A stretch of 64,000 nucleotides of DNA from Streptomyces nojiriensis. Lineage in GTDB: Bacteria > Actinomycetota > Actinomycetes > Streptomycetales > Streptomycetaceae. The DNA is taken from contig NZ_CP071139.1 in NCBI RefSeq assembly GCF_017639205.1, forward strand, positions 6,137,501-6,201,500. Reading direction: 5' to 3'. The first letter of the stretch is position 1. The number at the start of each line of letters is the position of its first letter. Both the position numbers and the translations under genes were made by a program. The notes under the pieces are model-generated. The model saw only the letters and a program-made list of their open reading frames with translations, was not told the DNA's origin and did no database searches. This document shows positions 45,754 through 53,319 of this stretch, piece by piece.

Positions 45754-46404
45754 ATGCGTCTTCGCTCGACCGCCGCCGTGTTCGTCGGCGCTCTCGCGCT
45801 CGCCCTGCCCACCGCCGGCCCGTCGGTGGCCGACGACCACGGCGAACGCGCCCTCGGCACGCTCCACTACCAGTACCTGGACGCGGCCGGCTCGGAGAGA
45901 AGAGGCCAGATCCGGCCCGCCGACAACGACACCTGCTACCTGCTGACGCGCACCTCCCGCGACGAGCCCGCCATCGAGGTGCGCAACGAGACGGAGTCGC
46001 TGGCGGTCCTCTTCGACAACCGCAGCTGCGAGGGCGAGGCGGAGAAGGTGCTGAAGCCGGGGGAGAAGGCGCAGCGGGTGGAGGTCGTCTCGGTCTACTT
46101 CAAGCCGGTGGCCGAGGAGGACTCGGGGACCGGCGGCAACGGCGGGAACGGCACCTGGCCGGGCCGCGACGACCGGCCCCGGGACGACGAGGCCGACGAG
46201 GAGCAGACGGACAGCGGGACCGGCGGCAACGGCGGCAACGGCGGGACCGGCGGCAACGGCGGGAACGGCACCTGGCCGGGCCGCGACGACCAGAGCGACC
46301 AGAATTCGAACCAGAACCAGAACCAGAACCCGAACCAGAACCAGAACCGTGACGACGAGGAGGAGGAAGACCTCCTCACCGCCATCTTCCGCAACCTGGG
46401 CTGA
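45754..46404 (+). CDS. Secreted protein with Gly/Asn repeats and Asn/Gln-rich tail
   Basis: A 216-residue protein with a signal peptide (RLRSTAAVFVGALALALPTAGPSVA, cleavage near ADD at about 26-28). A small folded part (about 29-120) has two cysteines in the positions expected of a disulfide (DTCYLLTR and NRSCEGEA). Then come two copies of GTGGNGGNGTWPGRDD separated by an acidic linker, an Asn-Gln repeat (NQNQNQNPNQNQN) and an acidic C-terminus with a hydrophobic end (LLTAIFRNLG). The Gly/Asn part is a 49-bp exact direct repeat in the DNA. GAGGAA precedes ATG 45754; ATG 45661 is in frame but makes the signal peptide internal. Function unknown, probably a surface or matrix protein. Confidence 0.75.
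   Translation: MRLRSTAAVFVGALALALPTAGPSVADDHGERALGTLHYQYLDAAGSERRGQIRPADNDTCYLLTRTSRDEPAIEVRNETESLAVLFDNRSCEGEAEKVLKPGEKAQRVEVVSVYFKPVAEEDSGTGGNGGNGTWPGRDDRPRDDEADEEQTDSGTGGNGGNGGTGGNGGNGTWPGRDDQSDQNSNQNQNQNPNQNQNRDDEEEEDLLTAIFRNLG
46126..46174 (+). repeat. 49-bp direct repeat, copy 1
   Basis: Exact 49-bp repeat inside the secreted-protein gene; copy 2 is at 46243-46291, 117 bp further on. It encodes GTGGNGGNGTWPGRDD. Likely a recent duplication and prone to slippage. Confidence 0.85.
46243..46291 (+). repeat. 49-bp direct repeat, copy 2
   Basis: Second exact copy of the 49-bp unit at 46126-46174. It is preceded by a partial third copy of the first part of the unit (from about 46216). Confidence 0.85.
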
Positions 46405-46420
46405 CGCGGGCCATGGAACA

Positions 46421-46454
46421 GGGCCGCCCGGGGAGGATTCCTCCCGGGCGGCCC
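46421..46454. terminator. Terminator between convergent genes
   Basis: GC-rich stem of about 15 bp with one bulged G (46421-46436 with 46440-46454), loop of 3 nt. It separates the secreted-protein gene (plus) from the metalloprotease gene (minus). Confidence 0.75.
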
Positions 46455-46497
46455 CGTGGTCTGTCTGCTCAGCTGTCGTTCACCCTGCCCCGTGGGG

Positions 46498-48768
46498 TCA
46501 GAAGGTGAGCTTCCAGCTGTTGATGTAGCCGGTGTCCAGGCTGGCGGCGTCCCTGACGCGGAGCTTCCAGGTGCCGTTGGCGACCTCGGAGGAGGCGTTC
46601 ACGGTGAACTGCTGGACGATGTTGTCCGCGCTGCCGCCGGTGCGGTTGCGCAGGTTGTAGACGCTGCCGTCGGGGGCGACCAGGTCGACCACCAGGTCAC
46701 CGACGTAGGTGTGGACGATGTTCACGTCCACCTTGAGGGCGCTCGGGGCGTTGCCCGTGCGCGTCACGTTGATCGGGGACTCGACGGTCGCGTTGTCCGC
46801 GATCTGGTAGTCCGTGGTGTTCTCGAAGACGCTCGGCTGCGTGGTGCCGACCGTCCAGGTGAACGCCGCGGTACCGGTCTGGTTCTGCGAGTCGGTCACC
46901 GTGACGGTCACGTTGGACGTGCCCGCGGTGGAGGCCGTGCCCGAGATCAGGCCGTTGGAGGAGTTGATCGACAGGCCGGCCGGCAGGCCGGTCGCCGCGT
47001 AGCTCAGCGCACCCGGGTTCGTGCTCGTGGCCTGGACCTGCAGGCTGACGGCGCTGCCCGTGACGGTGTTCTGGTTGGCGATCGGGGTGACCGTGACGCC
47101 GTTGGAGATGCGGGATCCGACGGCGACGCCGGCCCACGCGTTGGCGACGTTGTTGTAGATCGTCGAGCCCTGGCCGTAGAGGTCGGCAGCGGCCTTCAGG
47201 GTCTGGACGCGGGCGTCGGCGTAGTTGGTGTTCGACTTGAAGTAGCCCACCGTCAGCGCGCGGAACCAGATCTTCGAGGCGGCGTCACGGCCGATCGCGG
47301 TGACGGGCAGGCCGTCCGCGGTCGGCGAGTCGTAGCTCACGCCGTTGACGACCTTGGCGCCCGAGCCCTCGGAGGCCAGGTAGTACCAGTGGTTGGCCGG
47401 GCCCGAGGAGTAGTGGACGTCGATGCCGCCGAGGCCCGAGTACCAGCTGTCCTTGGACGCGCCGTCCTTGCTCGGCTTGTCCATGTAGCGCAGCGGGGTG
47501 CCGTCGCCGTTGATGTCGATCTTCTCGCCGACCAGGTAGTCGCCGACGTCCTGCGGGTTGTTGGCGTAGAACTCGACGGCCGCCGCCATGATGTCGGAGG
47601 TCGCCTCGTTCAGACCGCCGGGCTCACCGCTGTAGGTCATGTTGCCGGTGACCGAGGTCAGACCGTGGGTCATCTCGTGCGCGGCCACGTCGGTGGAGGT
47701 GAGCGGCTTGTTGTTGCCCTCGCCGTCGCCGTACGTCATGCAGAAGCAGGAGTCGCTCCAGAACGCGTTGACGTAGGCGTTGCCGTAGTGGACCCGGCTG
47801 TACGGGGCCACGCCGTCGTTGCGCAGGCCGTTGCGGCCGTGCACGTTCTTGTAGTAGTCCCACGTGACCGCGGCGCCGTAGTGGGCGTCACCGCCGGCCG
47901 TCTCCAGGTTGGACGGCAGACCGTTGCCCCAGATGTCGTCCGGGCCGGAGAACAGCGTGCCGGTGCCGGAGCCGGTGCCACGGTTGAGGTTGTACGTCTT
48001 GTGGCCGCCGCGCGCGGCGTCGGTCAGGTTCCAGGTGCTGCCCGACTGGGTGGTCCCGAGGGTCACCTGGCCGCTGTACATCGTGTTGCCGGTACCGGTC
48101 TCGATGGCCTGCCACTCGGTGATCTTGGCGCCGGTCTTGGCGTTGGTCACCACGTGGAGCTCGTTCGGCGTGCCGTCGTGCTGGAGGCCGCCGACGACGG
48201 TCTCGAACGCGAGGACCGGCGCGCCCTCGGCCGCCCAGATCACCTTGCGGGCGCCCTTGGAGGCCTTGGCCTCCTTGGAGCCCTCGGCGCTCGCGGCGGA
48301 GACGGCCTGGCTCTCGGCGGCCGCCGGGGTGACGGTGGCGCTGGTGTCGGCGACCTTGATCTCGTGGTTGGTCGCCTTGGTCACGCTCTTGGTGACGCCG
48401 TCCTTGGCGTGGACGGTGAGGTCACCACCGAGGACCGGGAGTCCGTCGTAGGTGCGCTCGTAGGTGGTGTGCGTGGTGCCGTCCGCGTCCTGGACCACGT
48501 CGCGGACGACGAGCTTCTCGCCGCTGCCGAGGCCGAGCGCCTTGGCGGCCTGCACGGTGGTCGAGTTGGCCTCGGCCAGGAGCGTCGCACGCTCCGAGGC
48601 ACTCAGTGCGCGGTTGGCCGCGCCCGGGTTGGGCTGGGAGGCCGTGGGTGCCTGTGACGCGGTGGCGTCGGCGGTTGCGGTGCCGGTCTGTATGCCGACG
48701 GCGAGCAGGGCTGCCGCTGCAACGAGAGCGCCGGCCGCGGTGGCACGCCTCTGGGGGGTGGACCTCAA
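46498..48768 (-). CDS. M4 (thermolysin-type) secreted metalloprotease
   Basis: A 756-residue zinc protease. It has a signal peptide (to about 35, ATADA), an FTP/PepSY propeptide (about 60-200), and the M4 catalytic domain with HEMTHG (His364, Glu365, His368) and the third ligand Glu388 in NEATSD. The M4 C-terminal domain is followed by an Ig-like putative domain (about 530-620, GLPAGLSINSSNGLISGT) and a C-terminal P-type proprotein-convertase domain (about 640-756, ending INSWKLTF). TTG 48768 is chosen because AGAAGGAG lies 6 nt upstream; TTG 48786 is in frame without a good site. Exported, it degrades extracellular protein. Confidence 0.93.
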   Translation of the reverse strand: MRSTPQRRATAAGALVAAAALLAVGIQTGTATADATASQAPTASQPNPGAANRALSASERATLLAEANSTTVQAAKALGLGSGEKLVVRDVVQDADGTTHTTYERTYDGLPVLGGDLTVHAKDGVTKSVTKATNHEIKVADTSATVTPAAAESQAVSAASAEGSKEAKASKGARKVIWAAEGAPVLAFETVVGGLQHDGTPNELHVVTNAKTGAKITEWQAIETGTGNTMYSGQVTLGTTQSGSTWNLTDAARGGHKTYNLNRGTGSGTGTLFSGPDDIWGNGLPSNLETAGGDAHYGAAVTWDYYKNVHGRNGLRNDGVAPYSRVHYGNAYVNAFWSDSCFCMTYGDGEGNNKPLTSTDVAAHEMTHGLTSVTGNMTYSGEPGGLNEATSDIMAAAVEFYANNPQDVGDYLVGEKIDINGDGTPLRYMDKPSKDGASKDSWYSGLGGIDVHYSSGPANHWYYLASEGSGAKVVNGVSYDSPTADGLPVTAIGRDAASKIWFRALTVGYFKSNTNYADARVQTLKAAADLYGQGSTIYNNVANAWAGVAVGSRISNGVTVTPIANQNTVTGSAVSLQVQATSTNPGALSYAATGLPAGLSINSSNGLISGTASTAGTSNVTVTVTDSQNQTGTAAFTWTVGTTQPSVFENTTDYQIADNATVESPINVTRTGNAPSALKVDVNIVHTYVGDLVVDLVAPDGSVYNLRNRTGGSADNIVQQFTVNASSEVANGTWKLRVRDAASLDTGYINSWKLTF

Positions 48769-49150
48769 CGCAGACTCCTTCTGCAAGGGGGGTTCCGGAA
48801 GGCTGGGTGGGCCTCCGGGCAGAGCAGGGCTGGTGCGATGAACGGTCGAAGATTGCCACTCGCGACGACAGATGTCAGGGCCGCGTCAAAAGGTTGGCCG
48901 GAAAAGGTCCGTTGTTCGAAGATACGTATCCGGTATCCGGACCATTCACCTCCGTGTGCTTCCTGGGTAGTTCGACATGCGGAACGCCTGCTACCGGTTG
49001 CTAACACTTGCGCAACAAGAGGCTGCGTTGACCCAAACGGCATTTACCGTACGGGTGTTTGTCGTACTGTTTCCCGGTGCGGCAGATGTTCGTTGCCAGG
49101 GGAAGCGATGGGCACCCGCCACTGTCATAGACCACGTGCCAGGGGGGCCC
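48769..49150. other. 382-bp divergent region between the M4 protease and the sugar transferase
   Basis: No gene supported. It is AT-richer than the genes. A perfect 10-bp palindrome GATACGTATC is at 48921-48930, and a GTTGC...GCAAC inverted repeat lies near 48998-49017. TTGACC at 49027-49032 with TACGGG 16 bp later is a plausible plus-strand promoter for the sugar transferase gene. Confidence 0.4.
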
Positions 49151-50626
49151 ATGAGGCATGTCCATATTCCTGCGCAAAGAGTGGCCAGAGCGGCCCGGGA
49201 GTCCCTTGCGCCCGCACGGCGCCTCGGGGACAAGGCCCGTTGGTACCGCCCTGCCGCAATCGCCGCCGACTTCCTCGGCGCCGCCATCCCGGTAGGACTC
49301 GTCTTCGACGCCGCGCAGCAGGTCCGGCCCGTCTACTGCGCCCTGGCCGCCGCCGTGGCGTGGACCGGAGTGCAGGCGCTGCGCCGGCGCTACGCGACCC
49401 GGACGCTCGGGGAGTCCCGCGGTGTGCTGCCGGTCCTGCACGACTGGCTGATTCTGATCGGCGTTCTGGCCGTGGCGCGCGTGGTGACCGAAGAGGCCAC
49501 CCCCCGACTGTCCGCTCTCGGGGCCCTGTTGCCCGCTCTGCTCATCACCGTCGCCTGCCACAAGCTGACCTACCGCCACCTCTCGGCCGCCCGCCGCGAG
49601 GCCCAGGCCGTCAGCCGGGTCCTGGTCGTCGGCGAGCCCGACGCGGCCGAGGACGTCATCGCGCACCTCGCCGCCCGCACCGACCACCCGTACGTCGTCG
49701 TCGGCGTGGTCCCGGTCGGTGCCGGACCGCTCGCCAGCGGGGTGCCCGTGGCGGCGCGGCTCGACGGATCGACCCCCGAGGCCCCGAACGGCGACTCCGC
49801 GGCCGTGCTCGGCGCCGTCGCCAGCCACCACGCCGACCTGGTGCTGGTGGCCCCCGGGGTGCGGATCACGGGGGAGCGGCTGCGCCGGATCGCCTGGGCC
49901 CTGCACGACGCCGGGCTGGAACTCGCCGTCTTCCCCGGGCTGGTGGAGGTCTCCGTCAAGCGGCTGGAGACCCTGTCCGCGGGCGGGCTCGCCGTGCTGC
50001 GGGTGGCGCCGCCCGTCAGCCGCGGGGTGCAGACCCTGCTCAAGTCCGCCCTGGACCGGGTCGGAGCCGCGGCCGGACTGCTGCTCCTCTCCCCGATCCT
50101 GCTGGGGATCGTCCTGGCCATCCGCCTCGGCTCGCGCGGCCCGGCCTTCTACCGGCAGCGGCGGATCGGCCGCGACGGCGTCCCGTTCGTCATGTGGAAG
50201 TTCCGCACGATGGTCGTGGACGCACACGCCATGAAGGCCGAGCTGTCCGGGGCCAACGAGAACGACGGCCTGATGTTCAAGATGCGCCGCGACCCCCGGG
50301 TGACCCGGGTGGGCCGGCTGCTGCGCCGCACCTCGCTGGACGAACTCCCGCAGCTCATCAACGTACTGATCGGCAACATGTCGCTGGTCGGCCCGCGCCC
50401 GCCGCTTCCGGAGGAGGTGGCGAAGTACGACGAGGTCGAGCTGCGCCGGCTCACCGTCCGGCCGGGGATGACGGGACTGTGGCAGATCAGCGGAAGGTCC
50501 GACCTGTCCTGGGACGAAACCATCCAGCTCGACCTGCAGTACGTCGACAACTGGTCCTTCACCAGTGATGTCGACGTCATGGGCCGCACGCTCCGCGCCG
50601 TCGTAGACGGTCGCGGAGCGTACTGA
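49151..50626 (+). CDS. Polyprenyl glycosylphosphotransferase (initiating sugar transferase)
   Basis: A 491-residue membrane enzyme that starts exopolysaccharide synthesis by moving a sugar phosphate onto undecaprenyl phosphate. The N-terminal half has about four membrane segments and a Rossmann-like domain (VSRVLVVGEPDAAE at about 157-170). A further membrane segment at about 302-320 precedes the catalytic bacterial-transferase domain. The latter has MWKFRTM, RRTSLDELPQLINVLIGNMS, VGPRPPLPEE and RPGMTGLWQISGRS. ATG 49151 follows a GGGGGG run. It opens the exopolysaccharide region; the initiating sugar cannot be named. Confidence 0.93.
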   Translation: MRHVHIPAQRVARAARESLAPARRLGDKARWYRPAAIAADFLGAAIPVGLVFDAAQQVRPVYCALAAAVAWTGVQALRRRYATRTLGESRGVLPVLHDWLILIGVLAVARVVTEEATPRLSALGALLPALLITVACHKLTYRHLSAARREAQAVSRVLVVGEPDAAEDVIAHLAARTDHPYVVVGVVPVGAGPLASGVPVAARLDGSTPEAPNGDSAAVLGAVASHHADLVLVAPGVRITGERLRRIAWALHDAGLELAVFPGLVEVSVKRLETLSAGGLAVLRVAPPVSRGVQTLLKSALDRVGAAAGLLLLSPILLGIVLAIRLGSRGPAFYRQRRIGRDGVPFVMWKFRTMVVDAHAMKAELSGANENDGLMFKMRRDPRVTRVGRLLRRTSLDELPQLINVLIGNMSLVGPRPPLPEEVAKYDEVELRRLTVRPGMTGLWQISGRSDLSWDETIQLDLQYVDNWSFTSDVDVMGRTLRAVVDGRGAY

Positions 50627-50648
50627 GGGGCCCGGGCCGCCTGTGCGA

Positions 50649-51593
50649 TCAGCTCTGCTCGCGCCACCACTCGTACGTGGCGGCGATGCCGTCCCGCAGC
50701 GGGATGCCGGGCTTCCAGCCGAGCGACGTCAGGCGGCTCACGTCCAGCAGCTTGCGCGGGGTCCCGTCCGGCTTGGACGTGTCCCAGGCGAGCCGGCCGC
50801 GGAAGCCGGTCACCTCGGCGACCGTCTCGGCCAGTTCCCTGATGGTCAGGTCCTCGCCGCAGCCGATGTTGACCGGCTCGTCGCCGTCATAGGTGTTCAG
50901 CAGCACGGCGCAGGCCGCCGCCAGGTCGTCCACGTGCAGGAACTCCCGGCGCGGGGTGCCCGAGCCCCACAGCGTGACCTCGTCACGGCCCTCCGCGGCG
51001 GCCTCGTGGAAGCGCCGGACGAGGGCCGGCAGGACGTGCGAGGTCTCCAGGTCGAAGTTGTCGCCCGGGCCGTAGAGGTTCGTCGGCATGGCCGAGATGT
51101 ACGAGGCCCCGTACTGCTTGCGGTACGACTGGACCTGGACGATGCCGGCGATCTTCGCGAGGGCGTAGGCCTCGTTGGTCGGCTCCAGCGGGCCGGTCAG
51201 CAGGGCGTCCTCGTGGATCGGCTGCGGGGCCAGCTTCGGGTAGATGCAGGACGATCCCAGGAACAGCAGCCGGCCCACGCCGGCGGCGTGCGCGCCGCCG
51301 ATCACGCTGAGCTGGATCTGCAGGTTCTCCTCCAGGAACTGCACCGGGTACGTGCTGTTGGCCATGATCCCGCCGACCTTGGCGGCGGCCAGCACCACGG
51401 CGTCCGGGCGGACGTCCTTCAGGTACGCGGCGGTCGCGGCGGCGTCGCGCAGGTCGAGGTCGGCGCGGCCCCGGGTGAGCACCTCATGGCCGTCGGCGGT
51501 GAGCCGCCGGGCGACCGCGGACCCCACGAGGCCGCGGTGGCCCGCGACGAAGACGCGGGCGTTCGGGGGCAGGAGCGGCAGCGAACTTGTCAT
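50649..51593 (-). CDS. fcl: GDP-L-fucose synthase
   Basis: A 314-residue extended short-chain reductase that turns GDP-4-keto-6-deoxy-mannose into GDP-L-fucose. It has the Rossmann motif VAGHRGLVGSA, the conserved AKVGGI, the active-site Ser in LGSSCIYPKLA and Tyr-x-x-x-Lys in YALAK. NLYGPGDNFD and the C-terminal GWKPG are also family features. ATG 51593 is the start, without a clear ribosome-binding site. It is divergent from gmd, 466 bp apart; the two make one pathway. Confidence 0.92.
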   Translation of the reverse strand: MTSSLPLLPPNARVFVAGHRGLVGSAVARRLTADGHEVLTRGRADLDLRDAAATAAYLKDVRPDAVVLAAAKVGGIMANSTYPVQFLEENLQIQLSVIGGAHAAGVGRLLFLGSSCIYPKLAPQPIHEDALLTGPLEPTNEAYALAKIAGIVQVQSYRKQYGASYISAMPTNLYGPGDNFDLETSHVLPALVRRFHEAAAEGRDEVTLWGSGTPRREFLHVDDLAAACAVLLNTYDGDEPVNIGCGEDLTIRELAETVAEVTGFRGRLAWDTSKPDGTPRKLLDVSRLTSLGWKPGIPLRDGIAATYEWWREQS

Positions 51594-52059
51594 ACCGCCG
51601 ATGATGCCAGTCCGCTCCCGCAGGGGGCGCAGGGGTCCACGGCCGGAGCCCGCGCCACCGGCGCGGCCCCGGTCGCGGCGGACCTCACGGTCCAGGGCGA
51701 CAGTTCGCGCCCGGCCGCGACCCGCTGCCCGGGTCCGGCCGTGGGCGGCGGCCCGGAATCGGCCGTCGACCCGCATCCGGCGGGCCTGACGGTGCCGGCA
51801 GTGGCCGGCACCCGGCACCCGGCCGTCGGGCCGGTCGGGATCTCGGCGGCTCCGGAACCGGGCGCGTGCCGGGCGGCGTCAGGACCACGAGACGGCGGGC
51901 GCCCCGCAGGGGGCGTCCGGGGCGGCCGTGTACGGTACGCATCCAGCCCCCTGGCCGCAACCCGACCCTTCGGCGCGCCGCCCCGCAGGGCCCGGCTCCG
52001 CACCCACCCCGAGGCACTGCCTCACCACGACCGACAGAAACCACCAGCAAGGGGACCCC
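51594..52059. other. 466-bp divergent interval between fcl and gmd
   Basis: No reading frame with a ribosome-binding site was accepted. It is unusually GC-rich. An 8-bp inverted repeat (GTGCCGGC/GCCGGCAC) lies at about 51791-51810. A TACGGT near 51940 is a possible -10 for gmd. The end carries AAGGGG for the gmd start. Confidence 0.35.
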
Positions 52060-53073
52060 ATGGGCAAGACCGCACTGATCACCGGAGTCACCGGACAGGA
52101 CGGCTCGTACCTCGCCGAGCTCCTGCTCTCCAAGGGCTACACGGTGCACGGGCTCGTGCGGCGGTCCTCCAGCTTCAACACGGAGCGGGTCGACCACATT
52201 TACCAGGACCCGCAGACCGCCAACCGGTCCTTCGTCCTGCACCACGCCGACCTCTCCGACGGCGTCGCCCTCGTGAACCTGCTCCGTGACATACGCCCCG
52301 ACGAGGTCTACAACCTCGGCGCGCAGTCCCACGTCCGCGTCTCCTTCGACGCCCCGCTCTACACGGGCGACGTGACCGGCCTCGGCGCGCTGCGGCTGCT
52401 GGAGGCCATCCGGGCCAGCGGTGTCGACACCCGTATCTACCAGGCCTCGTCCTCCGAGATGTTCGGTGCGACCCCGCCCCCGCAGAACGAGGCCACCCCG
52501 TTCCACCCGCGCAGCCCGTACGGCGCCGCGAAGGTCTTCGCGTACTGGACCACGGTGAACTACCGCGAGGCGTACGACATGTTCGCCGTCAACGGGATCC
52601 TCTTCAACCACGAGTCCCCGCGCCGCGGCGAGACCTTCGTGACCCGCAAGATCACCCGCGCGGTGGCCCGTATCAAGGCCGGCCTCCAGGACCACCTCTA
52701 CCTCGGCAACCTCGACGCGGTGCGCGACTGGGGCTACGCCCCCGAGTACGTGGACGCCATGTGGCGGATGCTCCAGCAGGACGAGCCCACCGACTACGTC
52801 GTCGCCACCGGGGTGGCCGCGACCGTCCGCGAGTTCGTCGAGTCCTCCTTCACGCACGCCGGTCTCGACTGGACCGACCATGTGCGGTACGACCCCAAGT
52901 ACGAGCGCCCGAGCGAGGTCGACGCCCTCATCGGCGACGCCTCCAAGGCCCACGACCTGCTTGGCTGGAAGCCGACGGTCCTGGTGGCCGAGCTGGCGCA
53001 GATCATGGTCGACGCCGATATCCGTCAGGTCGAGGACCAACTGGCCGGTGTGACGGTCCGCATCGACCGCTGA
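52060..53073 (+). CDS. gmd: GDP-mannose 4,6-dehydratase
   Basis: A 337-residue dehydratase making GDP-4-keto-6-deoxy-mannose, the precursor of GDP-fucose and GDP-rhamnose. Family features are TGVTGQDGSYLAELL, GLVRRSSSFNTERVDHIY, SSSEMFG, SPYGAAKVFAYW (Tyr-x-x-x-Lys) and NHESPRRGETFVTRKI. Normal length. AAGGGGACC precedes ATG 52060. With fcl it gives the window a complete GDP-L-fucose route from GDP-mannose, suggesting fucose in the polysaccharide. Confidence 0.95.
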   Translation: MGKTALITGVTGQDGSYLAELLLSKGYTVHGLVRRSSSFNTERVDHIYQDPQTANRSFVLHHADLSDGVALVNLLRDIRPDEVYNLGAQSHVRVSFDAPLYTGDVTGLGALRLLEAIRASGVDTRIYQASSSEMFGATPPPQNEATPFHPRSPYGAAKVFAYWTTVNYREAYDMFAVNGILFNHESPRRGETFVTRKITRAVARIKAGLQDHLYLGNLDAVRDWGYAPEYVDAMWRMLQQDEPTDYVVATGVAATVREFVESSFTHAGLDWTDHVRYDPKYERPSEVDALIGDASKAHDLLGWKPTVLVAELAQIMVDADIRQVEDQLAGVTVRIDR

Positions 53074-53319
53074 GGCCTTATATTTCCCCTACGGTTTGCC
53101 GTGTTCCGGCCGTACTCCGCAGCTCTGCGAGGGTGTGGCCGGGGTAAACCTGCCGTATGTCCCTTGTGCACCCTCCAGGCTGAACCTGTTGATTCCAAGT
53201 TGGTATGCAATGGGTCAAGAGAGGTGACCGGGTCTTCAACTGAGCCCTAGTCTGCGCCAGTACATATGGCTGTTCGGATAGTTCCAGCCATCAAACCGGG
53301 CAATTGCCCTGGGGGGCTC

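Noticed and set aside
46126..46291. Possible CRISPR-like direct repeats
   Set aside because: Only two exact copies, in frame inside a coding region, encoding a regular peptide; no spacers or cas genes.
51685..53040. 451-codon minus-strand frame opposite gmd
   Set aside because: Shadow of gmd; Val/Gly/His-rich and with no ribosome-binding site.
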